Positions 48,370-62,827 are shown, counted from the first letter of the stretch. The stretch: DNA of 64,000 bases from Agelas oroides (GCA_949130485.1 OX422195.1:2217566-2281565), one strand, 5' to 3'. The notes: generated by a model from the letters alone, not told the origin. A program made the numbers and translations.

Positions 48370-50965
48370 GGGAATGAAGTTGTGGTCTTGTCCCTTCCCC
48401 TATTTATTATTTACTGACATCTCTATAGCCTTGTTCCTAGGCCCTGAGGTCAGTGAAGTTGTGGTCTTGTCCCTTCCCCTATTTATTATTTACTGACATC
48501 TCTATAGCCTTGTTCCTAGGCCCTGAGGTCAGTGAAGTTGTGGTCTTGTCCCTTCCCCTATTTATTGTTTACTGACATCTCTATAGCCTTGTTCCTAGGC
48601 CATGAGGTCAGTGAAGTTGGGGTCTTGTCCCTTCCCCTATTTATTGTTTACTGACATCTCTATAGCCTTGTTCCTAGGCTCTGAGGTCAGTGAAGTTGTG
48701 GTCTTGTCCCTTCCCCTATTTATTGTTTACTGACATCTCTATAGCCTTGTTCCTAGGCCATGAGGTCAGTGAAGTTGGGGTCTTGTCCCTTCCCCTATTT
48801 ATTATTTACTGACATCTCTATAGCCTTGTTCCTAGGCCATGAGGTCAGTGAAGTTGTGGTCTTGTCCCTTCCCCTATTTATTGTTTACTGACATCTCTAT
48901 AGCCTTGTTCCTAGGCCCTGAGGTCAGTGAAGTTGTGGTCTTGTCCCTTCCCCTATTTATTATTTACTGACATCTCTATAGCCTTGTTCCTAGGCCATGA
49001 GGTCAGTGAAGTTGTGGTCTTGTCCCTTCCCCTATTTATTGTTTACTGACATCTCTATAGCCTTGTTCCTAGGCCATGAGGTCAGTGAAGTTGTGGTCTT
49101 GTCCCTTCCCCTATTTATTGTTTACTGACATCTCTATAGCCTTGTTCCTAGGCTCTGAGGTCAGTGAAGTTGGGGTCTTGTCCCTTCCCCTATTTATTGT
49201 TTACTGACATCTCTATAGCCTTGTTCCTAGGCTCTGAGGTCAGTGAAGTTGGGGTCTTGTCCCTTCCCCTATTTATTGTTTACTGACATCTCTATAGCCT
49301 TGTTCCTAGGCTCTGAGGTCAGTGAAGTTGTGGTCTTGTCCCTTCCCCTATTTATTGTTTACTGACATCTCTATAGCCTTGTTCCTAGGCCATGAGGTCA
49401 GTGAAGTTGGGGTCTTGTCCCTTCCCCTATTTATTATTTACTGACATCTCTATAGCCTTGTTCCTAGGCCATGAGGTCAGTGAAGTTGGGGTCTTGTCCC
49501 TTCCCCTATTTATTGTTTACTGACATCTCTATAGCCTTGTTCCTAGGCCCTGAGGTCAGTGAAGTTGTGGTCTTGTCCCTTCCCCTATTTATTATTTACT
49601 GACATCTCTATAGCCTTGTTCCTAGGCCATGAGGTCAGTGAAGTTGTGGTCTTGTCCCTTCCCCTATTTATTGTTTACTGACATCTCTATAGCCTTGTTC
49701 CTAGGCTCTGAGGTCAGTGAAGTTGGGGTCTTGTCCCTTCCCCTATTTATTGTTTACTGACATCTCTATAGCCTTGTTCCTAGGCTCTGAGGTCAGTGAA
49801 GTTGGGGTCTTGTCCCTTCCCCTATTTATTGTTTACTGACATCTCTATAGCCTTGTTCCTAGGCTCTGAGGTCAGTGAAGTTGTGGTCTTGTCCCTTCCC
49901 CTATTTATTATTTACTGACATCTCTATAGCCTTGTTCCTAGGCTCTGAGGTCAGTGAAGTTGGGGTCTTGTCCCTTCCCCTATTTATTGTTTACTGACAT
50001 CTCTATAGCCTTGTTCCTAGGCTCTGAGGTCAGTGAAGTTGTGGTCTTGTCCCTTCCCCTATTTATTGTTTACTGACATCTCTATAGCCTTGTTCCTAGG
50101 CCATGAGGTCAGTGAAGTTGGGGTCTTGTCCCTTCCCCTATTTATTATTTACTGACATCTCTATAGCCTTGTTCCTAGGCCATGAGGTCAGTGAAGTTGG
50201 GGTCTTGTCCCTTCCCCTATTTATTATTTACTGACATCTCTATAGCCTTGTTCCTAGGCCATGAGGTCAGTGAAGTTGGGGTCTTGTCCCTTCCCCTATT
50301 TATTGTTTACTGACATCTCTATAGCCTTGTTCCTAGGCCATGAGGTCAGTGAAGTTGGGGTCTTGTCCCTTCCCCTATTTATTATTTACTGACATCTCTA
50401 TAGCCTTGTTCCTAGGCCATGAGGTCAGTGAAGTTGGGGTCTTGTCCCTTCCCCTATTTATTATTTACTGACATCTCTATAGCCTTGTTCCTAGGCCATG
50501 AGGTCAGTGAAGTTGGGGTCTTGTCCCTTCCCCTATTTATTATTTACTGACATCTCTATAGCCTTGTTCCTAGGCCATGAGGTCAGTGAAGTTGTGGTCT
50601 TGTCCCTTCCCCTATTTATCGTTTACTGACATCTCTATAGCCTTGTTCCTAGGCCATGAGGTCAGTGAAGTTGGGGTCTTGTCCCTTCCCCTATTTATTG
50701 TTTACTGACATCTCTATAGCCTTGTTCCTAGGCTCTGAGGTCAGTGAAGTTGGGGTCTTGTCCCTTCCCCTATTTATTGTTTACTGACATCTCTATAGCC
50801 TTGTTCCTAGGCTCTGAGGTCAGTGAAGTTGTGGTCTTGTCCCTTCCCCTATTTATTATTTACTGACATCTCTATAGCCTTGTTCCTAGGCCATGAGGTC
50901 AGTGAAGTTGGGGTCTTGTCCCTTCCCCTATTTATTGTTTACTGACATCTCTATAGCCTTGTTTC
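48370..50965. repeat. 79-bp minisatellite, about 33 units (copy B)
   Basis: Units are nearly identical, with a few alternating variants (gttgtgg or gttgggg; ttattattt or ttattgttt; ccctgagg, ccatgagg or ctctgagg). The runs of variants suggest recent slippage or unequal exchange. It lies in intron 8. Confidence 0.95.
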
Positions 50966-52038
50966 ATGCCCAGGGTTCAGGCAGGCCTGGGGTAATGTCC
51001 TAAGGTCAAACTCTTCCTTGCCAACTAATACAATTGAGTTCAAGATATACTGAATTTGCTGTGTCCAGCACATGCAGCCTTGGCACGCACCATCAAATAC
51101 TATATTATTGCATATTATGTAACCATGTTTATTCTGTTACCACATTCCAAGTGCTGCAGTACAGAAGTTCCCATAAGAGTCCATCCCTTATCAAAACTTC
51201 TCTACTACCATGGGGTCATATGTAATTCACAGTGCATGAAATGTCCATGCAGCACATATATACGAGCCAGCCCTTGAAGTCCTGCACAATGGCACTTCTA
51301 AGTGGTAATGTGTTTATAATACAAACAGAATAATGTTTACTTTCTACCTGGGAATGCCACAACTGTATGTATCAGTACAACTCACCTTTTGAGTAGAGAT
51401 TTGACGTGATGAAAATCACCTTGATACTCATCACAGTCTGGAATCTGTGGGCAGGAAAATATCAGTTCACTTTATTCGCTTTCTGATTTACCCTCCCACT
51501 CCTGCATCTAAAACTTGGCATGCACGAGGACACCCTCTCCTCCCTCCTGTTTAAGGAAAGACTAAATTCAACAGGGCTATGGGCTCTGGACTAGGTGTGG
51601 ACCATGTTCTACTCACAATAACAGCAGAGAATCTCTCTCTCAAAAATTGAGGTACATACTCACTATTCATTTTTTAAAGGGTCATACACGTAAATTATTG
51701 GAGTATGATGTGTCCATGTCAAATGAAGGTGCTTGACTTCAAGTCTTAACCCATTTCCTACATCTTTTACCTTCACGTCCTTTAGAGGGGACATTTAAGC
51801 CACTGGCTTCAGGGAATCCTTTAATAGTTTGTGTAGTCTTCAATGTGATTTATTGGGATATCCCGCTTGGGGTTATTCAAGCTAAACAAAAACATCTTAC
51901 GTACGTACATTCTGACTGAGGTTGTGATGTCGGAAGAGGATCAGCATGGTTTCCATGGCAGCATGGCAGAAGAACCACCCAGCAATCACAACATAGAACA
52001 CATAGACTGGGAAAACCACACCCAGTGAGATGCCAATC

Positions 52039-52045
52039 TTGTGTG

Positions 52046-52117
<72 letters not shown>
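52039..52117. repeat. (TG)n microsatellite at exon 7 of copy B
   Basis: The repeat ends at the acceptor, which reads AAG here rather than CAG. Confidence 0.95.
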
Positions 52118-52120
<3 letters not shown>

Positions 52121-53511
52121 GGTAAGGGGGAAGAATGGCAGCAGATAACATACACAGTCTTAACATGTAAATCAACATCACTTACATCTTTGTTTGTGAG
52201 AACCCCTCGATAAGAACAGCCACGAATGGTCGTCACCTCTGTGTAGATATTGCTGCCTGCCCTGTGAGCAGGTAAGACAACATGTCACTCAGCTAGGCTT
52301 GTATATTTTGGGAATCCTCCTCAATCATGTGTACAAAATGAGAAGTGGTTACTGATACTGTGTATGAATAAAGGAGCATTCCCTAAAAGAACAGTTCTCA
52401 CATATGAATGAAGTGTTCCCTACACTGTTTGGTGAGAACAGTTCTCACGTATGTATGCTCTACAGTTCTCTCAGGGAGGTGCATGTATCCCTACTCCTGG
52501 ACTAGCTTACAAGAGCAGTGTGTAGAAGAAGCCAATGACATGGCCAAGCAGGGGAATGGGAGCATCCACACATGCAAACACGGGGAAGTAGGCCACAGCC
52601 TGGCTCAGTATGATCACAGTGGGTGTGGCCACTGGAGAAGGTGGGTGGGAAGGAGGGGGAAGAGAGGGGGGGAGGAAGGAAGGGAGGGAAGGAGGAAGGG
52701 AGAGAAAGAGAGAGGAAGGGGGAAGTGAGTGAGCCTTCTGAATGCCTGAACTTTTGACAACAAAGCTGTAAGTGCACAGGCCATCAGTGCACAAGCCGTA
52801 TAAAGCCTCGCTGGAACATATCCTTCCTTCACTCTTTCAACCACAATTCTCTCTTATTTTTTGGACAATTATAATCTTTCTCTCTTCAAAGCTTACATCA
52901 AATTGAAAAATAATTTCCAATATACGGTACTCAGTGGAAGCTACAAATAAGGTATAGCTTACCAAAGAAGTCAAAAGCGTCTTCCAGTCCACCATCTGAG
53001 TGGAAGTAGAGGCCCTTATCCAACATGTTCTGGAGGACATCTCCCCCCCAGGCACTCATAATCAGACAGTAGATGAAACGGAAGGGAGAGGCACTCAGGA
53101 ACTTGATGGGACTAATGGTGTGTTCGTGTGTGTGTGGAGGGGAGAGGGGAGGGGGAAGGGGGACAAATACAAAGCAAAGAAGGCTATAATCCAGAGGATG
53201 AATTAGCAGGTGCATTACCTTAACAACAAATGCATAACAGTTGAAAGGCAAAGCTTGGTTGGTTAGAGAGGTATATACCATTTCCGTCCTCTTCCCCTCA
53301 CCCTGTCTATCATGCACTCTTAACCTAGCTACAAAATGAGCAAATAAACTAGCTACTATTATTATGAAAGGTTTGAGCAACAACAGTGTACTCCTCTTGT
53401 CCACCAGAGTAGAACTGTACGTACACGATAATGCCAGGAATGCCCCAGAGGACGTGTGTACAGTGTTCTCTTCGTCGCTGAGTGAAGCCTAGGAGAATCA
53501 CTATAGTGAAC

Positions 53512-53835
53512 TAAGGGTGGAAGGGAAGGAGGAGGGGGAAGGGGGGAGGAGGAGGGGGGGGAGGAGTGGGAGGAGGAGGAGGAGGAGGAGGAGGAGGAGG
53601 AGGAGGAGGAGGAGGAGGAGGAGGAGGAGGAGGAGGAGGAGGAGGAGGAGGAGGAGGAGGAGGAGGAGGAGGAGGAGGAGGAGGAGGAGGAGGAGGAGGA
53701 GGAGAAGGAAGGAGAGGGGGGAGGAGAGGAGGAGGAGGAGGAGGAAGAGGAGGAAGAGGAGGAGGAGGAGGAGGAGGGGGAGGAGGAGGAGGAGGAGGAG
53801 GGGGAGGAGAAGGAAGGAAAGGGGGAAGGAGAAAG
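53512..53835. repeat. (GAG)n tract at exon 3 of copy B
   Basis: This is a longer uninterrupted trinucleotide run than in copy A, with fewer gaaggaagg interruptions. Confidence 0.95.
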
Positions 53836-56800
53836 GATTAAATTGTATGTCAAAAACCTTTCTTTGCCTCATACCAAGGTTAAAGGAGGCCAAAACAAGG
53901 CAGGAGCAAGCTGACTACGCAATGCGAGGTCGACACAGCAGTTAGTATATTCATAAGGGTCATAAGGTCATCATACGTAGTAGGGAGAACATACCAGCAC
54001 ACCCGCTGCACGTAATGAATATCACAAGTCACACCCTAGCACTTTTTCTGCATGACTCAATTAAGTTCTACCTCTCATGCATCTTGTTTCTGAGTCAACT
54101 AGCAATTCATTAGCACTTCAAAAATCATGTCTATGTATCAAAGAGCTTCCAACCTTAGTTGTGTCAGTACATGCAAATGAGTAAGATGGTGAGATAAATG
54201 GAGTGAGATAGGGACCTTAGTTACTACCTGCAGAATTACAACTACACTAGCATAATACTGCCTCCACAGTTGTTGTTTGAGATTTACCTCCTTACTGTGT
54301 TTTACTGTGTGCTGAAATGCGTCCTGTGCAGTGGGTAACTTTGCATAACATCTAGGCCTACCTTCTTTATCCATGGAGACGGGATCATTGGCTTTATTTA
54401 CTGCATGTACATAATACATGTATGGCTTAAGCTTTGTCTTGAGGCCTGGCATCAAGAATTGCTTTGTGTGTGCACAAGATTTAGGATTCAGTGTTTATGA
54501 GCCTGAGATAGATGCTAAGTGTGTGTGTCACACACAGCATGCATGAGAGCTGGCAGCTCTGCTATCATTAGATGCAATGCTGTACAGCAGAGAGCACACA
54601 GATGGTCACAGACAGATGACAGAAATGAGACACAGTGGAGACTTACTGCAGTAACCATCACAGAAATGTACAGCAGAAACACTATGTGGTTCTCATGGTG
54701 ACAGCTGGAACAAGAGAAAAGCAGACAAACCATTTCTAAACTGTTAGGATTTTACAAGATTATCAGAGACTTGTTTCTTATCTTACCAACTCACATGTAC
54801 CAAATCACTCTGTTTCTGTTGTGGACTTTCTGAGAACACCAATTCAACTTTCCCTTGCTAAATTGCCAGCTTCATTCTAAAATCACTCCTGTGATTGCCG
54901 GCAGTAATTACCTCTAACATTTTGGTCCCACCCTTTGAAAGTCGAGCGGGATGACATTATGTAACCGACCCTTTCTTGCACAGCAAGGTCAGTGGTCTGA
55001 GAGCAAGACTACAATCTGACCTCTATGGTTTTAAATCAACAATCAATCGAAATCACTTTTTTCTTTGCCATTTACTTTGAGCTCATGCAGACTGGGAAGG
55101 ACCGCCAACACCACTAGTGAACTATATAGACTATAGTCTCGTCCCCAGATCCCACCCTCTTAGAAAAACAACCAAGTCAAATTACTTGCGCTAGCACATG
55201 CTCTTGCAACAGTATAACCTAGCAATGCTCAAAACATTTTGCGCCAAACCCACTCAAAGTACGGATACCTGAGTAGAGATCAAAAATTTTACTATTATAA
55301 GGGAAGTGCTACATAATAATAACCATCTCGCAATCTCATTGGTCCTTACCACTTTTGGGGAATAAGCCCAAGAAATTCGACTTCGTTCACCAGACCGTTT
55401 CTTGCCAGGAGGCGTGTACGGGCTGGGCACGAGACTAAGTGAACTACAGTTATATATGCATTGTACAGAGCAACATCACCACCTTTGAGAATACAAGGGA
55501 AACAGCTATAGCTAGCTACAAGGGAAACAGCTACCATGTTGTGTACTACAAAACTGTTCCATGCCAATTTCGCAAATGGAAAGAGACACATATAATGCTC
55601 CTAGTGTGTTGAGTTTGACAAAATACCACTGCTGTGTAAGCTGTATAAATGCTCACCTGTGTTTTTATTTTTATTTTTATCATATTGACGTACTGTTCAT
55701 GCTGTGACATATATATGTGCTGTGCCAGGAAAGCTCACCACAAACATGAATATATATTTCCCTACCCACTTCTCACTCTTATCTATCCAGATTACATATG
55801 TTCGCCCTAAATTTCCCAACCACCCATCCGAGGAGTCTTGTTATAGGCTGGTTAACAAGTATTGTGGTTTCGAGACATTTTGCTCATACATGCTGGCAAC
55901 AAGGCATACTGAAGGACTAGTGGTAGCTAGCTATAAAATAATAATAAATAAAATTTGAGGGTCACTTTATCTACATAATTTATTATAGCTACGTAGACCT
56001 CTCAAGCAATGGTATACCCCACCTTGCATACCTGGGGCAGATGTTGGAGAAAGGAGGGGGATTTGCCATTGGAATTTCCCCCAAGGGGTTGGTGTTTAGT
56101 CAGGATTGTCCCAGTCCACTCAAATGGCATACACATTCTCTTTTGTTGTGTTAAATGTCTTTGTAAAAGTCTTTGTGAATTCCACAAACACCCATATCTC
56201 CTTGCCACACACTGTGCATGACAGGGAGATATGGGGTATTGGTAAGGGATGTGTAGGGGAATGATACACAGGTTTGTGCCTCAGGTATGCGGGTTTGTTT
56301 GATTAGGCCATGTAAATTTCCCTCCAACCCCCCATCAAGCCCCAGGTGTTGTAGGGAGGGCATACCACTGATTTAAGTAGGCGCACAAGGTGAGTCATTC
56401 CGTCTGATTAGCGTTACGAGTTGGCGTTAAAATTACACCGGAGGATAGGTTAGAGATACAAAGGTAAAGAAAAAAACTACTGTGCACATAGCTGGCCTGC
56501 TAACGATCGACCATTATTAGGCATTAAAATCGACCCCGCCAACGGACTTATATAGCTTACTCGGTAGCAGTGCCATTGACCACGTCAGACATCGGAGTGT
56601 GTTTCGGGGGCCAAGGGAAGGCACCCAGCTGACCCATCGTAGATCCTAGTAGAGTAGATGAGTTCATCGGGAGAGGTTCTGGTGTTGTTCGCTTGCCAAG
56701 CCTGGCCCACAAGCCACTCACGTGTTTATATTATGTTTTATTGAGTAATACAGCCGGGACTTCATATTGACACGATAAATTTAATTTGAGTAGGATCAAC

Positions 56801-56838
56801 ATAGAACAGAATTCATGCTCTACATTAAAGGGAGGGCG

Positions 56839-56871
56839 TAGTCTCGGAACCAGGGTCTGGTTCCGAGACTA
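56839..56871. mobile_element. 33-bp hairpin insertion with 9-bp duplication, copy B only
   Basis: The insert has 13-nt perfect arms (tagtctcggaacc and ggttccgagacta) around a 7-nt loop. It is flanked by gggagggcg at 56830-56838 and 56872-56880. Copy A has one gggagggcg at 27042-27050 and no insert. Confidence 0.9.
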
Positions 56872-58271
56872 GGGAGGGCGCTGGTGCGAAACAACAAATC
56901 TAGTTTGCCTGGCCTTAGTACAGTCAGTCACGGTTAGTCTACTCTTAAAATGTCCCTAGCAAAACGCAGCTGGTCTGACCTTAGACAGTACTGACCTTAG
57001 TTATTAATTTACAACTATGGTACGTGCATCAGGATTGAAGCCTCGCGCCCCCCCCCCCCCCGCAAAGCAGAGCCTGGCCACAGTATTGTCGATTGGGGTA
57101 GACACTAAGTGATAGACTACAATAGCTACCTGACGGTCATTAGAGCTTCGTGGAAAGCCATTGCATAGCTTTTCTTCCGTCCGACACTCCATAACTGCTG
57201 AGCGAGGGAGTTCGATTAGGGCAGACAAACTATTGGCGGCAATAGCCGTAGGACGAGTGCAGAAACTGCTGCATGAGCGATGACCGATGTAACTAGTAAG
57301 ATATTCAGATGGATTGGTAACATTAGCAGGAAAAACTGGATGTAATCCACTAGACCTTTAATGCAGAATGTTGAATTAACTGCCCCTACGATTCATGCAA
57401 TTAACTGTACTAGCAGGAAAGCAATAGGGGACCAGGGAAGCCTTTGCTAGCTACCATAGTTTGGAGTGGAATAATAGAGTTTGTGATCCCAAGGTGGTGG
57501 ATACAACTAGTGGAGGAAGATTATCTGTCTATCATAGTTTGGGGTGTCTCTAATCGCTGGAATGGAATATGGAATGGAACGGTGGAATGGAAAATGGAAT
57601 GGAACAGTGAATGTACATAGTTACAGCTAACTCGTGTAGCTGGCGCTGTTCTCCAAAGTTGAGCTAGCTACTATGTGTCTAGGGCTCTTATCTCACCGCA
57701 GATGCTGTATGAGCAAGTCCAATGCATGTTGGCAGCATTCTTCCTTGTCTGGTATCATGATGTCACGGTCAGAACTCAGGATCCCCAGAGACCAGCTACA
57801 GTACCATGCATAGGAGCCACGCTTACTACTGTTAAGGAAGGCTGCTACTAAGGTTGTGAGACCTGGGAGTGACTGAGGATCGAGGTGCACGGACAAAGAC
57901 CGAAGCGAAAAGACTGAGGATCGAGCACTAATTTCTGCCATTAAGCACATTGAGTTAGTCTACGAAGACTATAACTATAGTCTTGCGAAGCCAGACCCTT
58001 GTTTTTCGTTTGAGAGTCTGGCTTTGCAAGACTGCAATAACAAAGCATCTGATGATGAGACAGCAACGGTACCATGCTAGGATAGACAAGCATGACGGTG
58101 GGCAATGCCGTACTTGCTCATAAAGCTTCTGCGATGAGATAACAGCCCTAGAGATACACTAGGTAGTTCAACCTAGACTGAGCAGCGCCAGTTACACGAG
58201 TTAGCTATAACTGTGTACGTTCACTGTTCCATTCCATTTTCCATTCCATCGTTCCGTTCCATATTCCATAT

Positions 58272-58918
58272 ATAGTTTGTGACCCCAAGGTGGTGGATAC
58301 AACTAGTGGAGGAAGATTATCTGTCTATCATAGTTTGTGACCCCAAGGTGGTGGATACAACTAGTGGAGGAAGATTATCTGTCTATCATAGTTTGTGACC
58401 CCAAGGTGGTGGATATACAACTAGTGGAGGAAGATTATCTGTCTATCATAGTTTGTGACCCCAAGGTGGTGGATACAACTAGTGGAGGAAGATTATCTGT
58501 CTATCATAGTTTGTGACCCCAAGGTGGTGGATACAACTAGTGGAGGAAGATTATCTGTCTATCATAGTTTGTGACCCCAAGGTGGTGGATATACAACTAG
58601 TGGAGGAAGATTATCTGTCTATCATAGTTTGTGACCCCAAGGTGGTGGATACAACTAGTGGAGGAAGATTATCTGTCTATCATAGTTTGTGACCCCAAGG
58701 TGGTGGATACAACTAGTGGAGGAAGATTATCTGTCTATCATAGTTTGTGACCCCAAGGTGGTGGATACAACTAGTGGAGGAAGATTATCTGTCTATCATA
58801 GTTTGTGACCCCAAGGTGGTGGATACAACTAGTGGAAGAAGATTATCTGTCTATCATAGTTTGTGACCCCAAGGTGGTGGATATACAACTAGTGGAGGAA
58901 GATTATCTGTCTATCATA
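58272..58918. repeat. 58-bp minisatellite, about 11 units (copy B)
   Basis: Units are nearly identical; some are 60 bp because of an extra at before acaactag. The 1.88-kb transposon occupies the equivalent place in copy A. Confidence 0.95.
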
Positions 58919-60582
58919 GATGCAATTTAGCCCTGTGTTGGAATTTGTTTGTTCGATGCTTGTATTTATATTATTTAGTGTCAATACATTTACTCCCACA
59001 CAAAACTGTGCAATTATTTTTGTAATAGCACAGGTAGAAAAGATTCTAATTGGACAAAAATACAAAAGCTACAAAACCAGTGCAAGGTGTAATAGCTCAC
59101 TGATTATATTAACATAATGTAAACTTGTAACTTATATGTGACAACAATTTGCTGTAAACTATACAATTTACTGTAAACTTGTATGCTATAATAAACCACC
59201 ACATCACATACATACTCATGCTTATTATAGCATACTGTAAACTAGGCAAAGTTTATGATTAATAAGGAACACCATGCTTTCTCTTATGATTTGGGATTAA
59301 TAGCACTCACGAAACGCGTCCTGCGCAGTGGGTGACTTTGCATAACATCTAGGCCTGTTTTATAAGGGAGATGTGGTTCGTTGATTGTTCATGAATGGCA
59401 TAATTGCACTCCGCTTCGCCTCGTGCAATTAACAGCCATTCACTCGTGCTATTAGTCCCAAATATGCACTCGAAACCATGCTGTTACTTATACTAATCAT
59501 CACAGTCCATCCATTAACGACAGTGAAATAAAACAGTGCAAAAAGTGTAATAGCTTATTGGTTGGCTGAACAACAGTCCAAAAAGTGTAATAGCTCTCTG
59601 ATTGGTTGAAAAACAGACTGTCAACAGTGCAAAAGTGTAATAACTCACTCATTGGTCAGTGACTTGTAAGTAGCTAGCTTCCCAACAATTTACTGTGATG
59701 TACTATAAACTTGTAAACTTGTAAGTAACAACAATTTGTTGTAAACTATATAGTGTAGTGTAAACTTGTATACCATAAACTTGCCTATCTCATACATACT
59801 CATACTTATTGTAGTGTACTGTCAACTTGGCAAGGTTTATGATTAGTAATCAATAGCATGTTTTCTCGTACAATTTTGGATTAATAGCACTCATGAATGG
59901 CATAATTGCACTCTGCTTTGCCTCGAGCAATTAATAGCCATTCACTCGTGCTATTAATCCCAAATTGCACTCGAAACCAACAACTCCAACTCCAACTTAC
60001 AACTCCACCTTATATCCCTGCCTTTCTTTTATAATCCATACATGTCATTTTCTATGAGAAGATGTATTTATTGCAGTTATTTGGTGAAGCTGATACCCAG
60101 CTCGCTGGGGCTGCAGCAAAAAGTACCTTGGTACTCCATACAGTGAGTTGCTTTAGCACTCACCATGCAAAGTAAAGCCTACTCCAAAGAGATCCAGCCT
60201 GAGAATTGAGCTGTGTCGATGGATATATACCATCTATCATCTGCTCCAATGCCAGAGCTCCGGTGGCTCAGTTGGTAAGACCATCTGACCGGCATTCAGA
60301 AGATCCAGCTTCAAATCCTGGCTGGATCTCAATGTCTTTTTTCGCCATGTCATTTTCTTCTCTTACTGTGTCTCATAAGCCTTCCTCTGGCTGGTTGTGT
60401 ATACAAATGACACAAAAATTAAAATTTGATTGATTAGTTGTTAGCTCATTTTAAGCCACGTTTTTGAAGAGTATGCTCCTGTCATCTTTCCTCATCAAAG
60501 TCCCTGTCAATTGCCAAGTCACTGGAATCATAGGGTCAGTGACTAGAATGTACGTTGCAACAAAGCAGTCCTGCATCAAGAG

Positions 60583-61345
60583 TACTGTAGTACTGCAGCC
60601 CCACCTCCAGAGCTATAGTGCACAGTAACCATGCACACTACTGTAGTACTGCAGCCCCACCTCCAGAGCTTTGTTGCACAGTAACCATGCACACTACCGT
60701 AGTACTGCAGCCCCACCTCCATGCAGAGCTTTGTTGCACAGTACCATGCACACTACTGTAGTACTGCAGCCCCACCTCCAGAGCTTTGGTGCACAGTAAC
60801 CATGCACACTACTGTAGTACTGCAGCCCCACCTCCAGAGCTTTGTTGCACAGTAACCATGCACACTACCGTAGTACTGCAGCCCCACCTCCATGCAGAGC
60901 TTTGTTGCACAGTACCATGCACACTACTGTAGTACTGCAGCCCCACCTCCAGAGCTTTGGTGCACAGTAACCATGCACACTACTGTAGTACTGCAGCCCC
61001 ACCTCCAGAGCTTTGTTGCACAGTAACCATGCACACTACCGTAGTACTGCAGCCCCACCTCCATGCAGAGCTTTGTTGCACAGTACCATGCACACTACTG
61101 TAGTACTGCAGCCCCACCTCCAGAGCTTTGTTGCACAGTAACCATGCACACTACTGTAGTACTGCAGCCCCACCTCCAGAGCTTTGTTGCACAGTACCAT
61201 GCACACTACTGTAGTACTGCAGCCCCACCTCCAGAGCTTTGTTGCACAGTAACCATGCACACTACTGTAGTACTGCAGCCCCACCTCCAGAGCTTTGTTG
61301 CACAGTAACCATGCACACTACTGTAGTACTGCAGCCCCACCTCCA
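60583..61345. repeat. 57-bp minisatellite, about 13 units (copy B)
   Basis: The same units as 32120-33675 are present at about half the copy number. Confidence 0.9.
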
Positions 61346-62827
61346 GCGCAGTACTGATATAGAGGAATGTACATAAAGTAGGCTCAAAATTATCCAAGGT
61401 CTTCAACTAAATGAGGCACACTTTGTAAACAATATGTATTACCGTTCATGCAGATGCAAGACAGTTTGTGCTAAGCACATGGCTGCAGAATCAGAATATG
61501 ATGAAGAGGGACAGAAGTGAGACAGTCTAGCAAGGCAATCTCTGGCTAAGCTTTCTCCCCATGCTCTGTGGAGTACAGTTGCTATATGTAAAGCGGAGTT
61601 ATGCTTATTGTGCAATAGTATAAGTATGTGACATCAATACTGTAGCAAACCTGTATGAAAAATGTTCTGCTTTGTAGCTAAAAACATGCAATTAATGGTC
61701 TTGCTGCTCTTTCTTAGCAATGCAGCCCTTGAGTAAGAAAAGAAGTTTCTAAGGCAATACCATGAGACACCATGAGACAGCGTAAGACACCGTGAGACAC
61801 TATGAGACACCATGAGACATCATTAGGCACTATGAGACACAGTAAGACACCATAAGACACTATATGAGACATAAGAAAAGATAAAGATTTACTCGAAAGC
61901 ACGCAGAAGTTTGCACGTAAAATATCACAAAAAAAAAAAAAAAAAACGGGGACAAAGGCCATGATGAGCTTCTGAATATGACTAACTTGGCCAACCTTGC
62001 AGACAGAAGGTTTAACTGTGTTCCTTATACAAAATGGTGCGCAATGTTTTATTTTTCCCATAACATTGTAGCACCTAAAGTCACTAGATCATATACAAGC
62101 ATGCCCTTTACCTTGTACCAGCCCTTTGGATATATACTAATTGTTTTTTCAACTCTTTTGTCCCACATTCTGTATCACACTGGAACTCACTTTCTGAGCC
62201 AGTTGTTTCAACTCCCTCGATCCTTGCAACTTGTACCCATTGCTATTATACGCAAAACTAAATAGAAATAATAAAATTTAATTACAAACCAAGTGGAAAG
62301 AAAAAATTTACAAATGAATGAATGAATGAAAAGCCACAAAAGTGCACATGTATGTCCAATGTTTTAGCCTTTCTCTCCAAGCCTGAGAGGACTTGCTGAA
62401 GTTTGACACCACAGCTAGATACAGCTGTCATTGAAGTACCTTTGGTTAAAGCGCTATATATGGCTGAGAGTTAATCTACGGAGACTATATATAGGGCCAA
62501 ACATTTGCCATCACGAAATGGGACCAATGGTGACACAGGATTTTACAGTGGCCATACTAGCTATCTTAGCATGAAGGTACTTACATTTGCTAAAGATGAG
62601 AATACACGTCATGTATGCAATTCTTTTTAAACCACTGCTAACCTCAGTTATGATCGAAAATGTTGACACTTCAGTGACCACATAAACTTCATCCCAACTT
62701 GCAGCTCTGGAGCCTTGTATAAAGGCTATGGTAGAACAAGCTAGATCTATTAGCTTTATGGTAGCAGACTACCAATACAGTACAGCAACACTGAGCTACA
62801 AGTCACTTCAGTGAAGTGCGCACATAG

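Larger units (their letters stand above)
36121..56592 (-). pseudogene. STRA6-like: STRA6-like receptor, copy B, with an in-frame stop
   Basis: All 20 exons of copy A are found with identical lengths: 56561-56592, 54647-54704, 53425-53510, 52963-53111, 52511-52631, 52186-52261, 51909-52037, 51386-51444, 47163-47257, 46761-46822, 45757-45925, 45331-45406, 43762-43790, 42783-42866, 42317-42428, 41896-42000, 41210-41373, 40232-40438, 39819-39902, 36121-36308. GT/AG sites are kept, with small donor changes at exons 7 and 10 and an AAG acceptor at exon 7. The codon at 42832-42834 is TAG where copy A has CAG, which would stop translation at residue 392 of 694. Visible substitutions include Q to H and A to V in exon 2 and the final K to M. 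A polymorphism, a sequencing error or an alternative exon boundary could rescue it, so pseudogene is provisional. Confidence 0.7.

Noticed and set aside
48370-50965. Possible CRISPR-like array
   Set aside because: The whole 79-bp unit is repeated without unique spacers, and the DNA is from an animal; it is a minisatellite.
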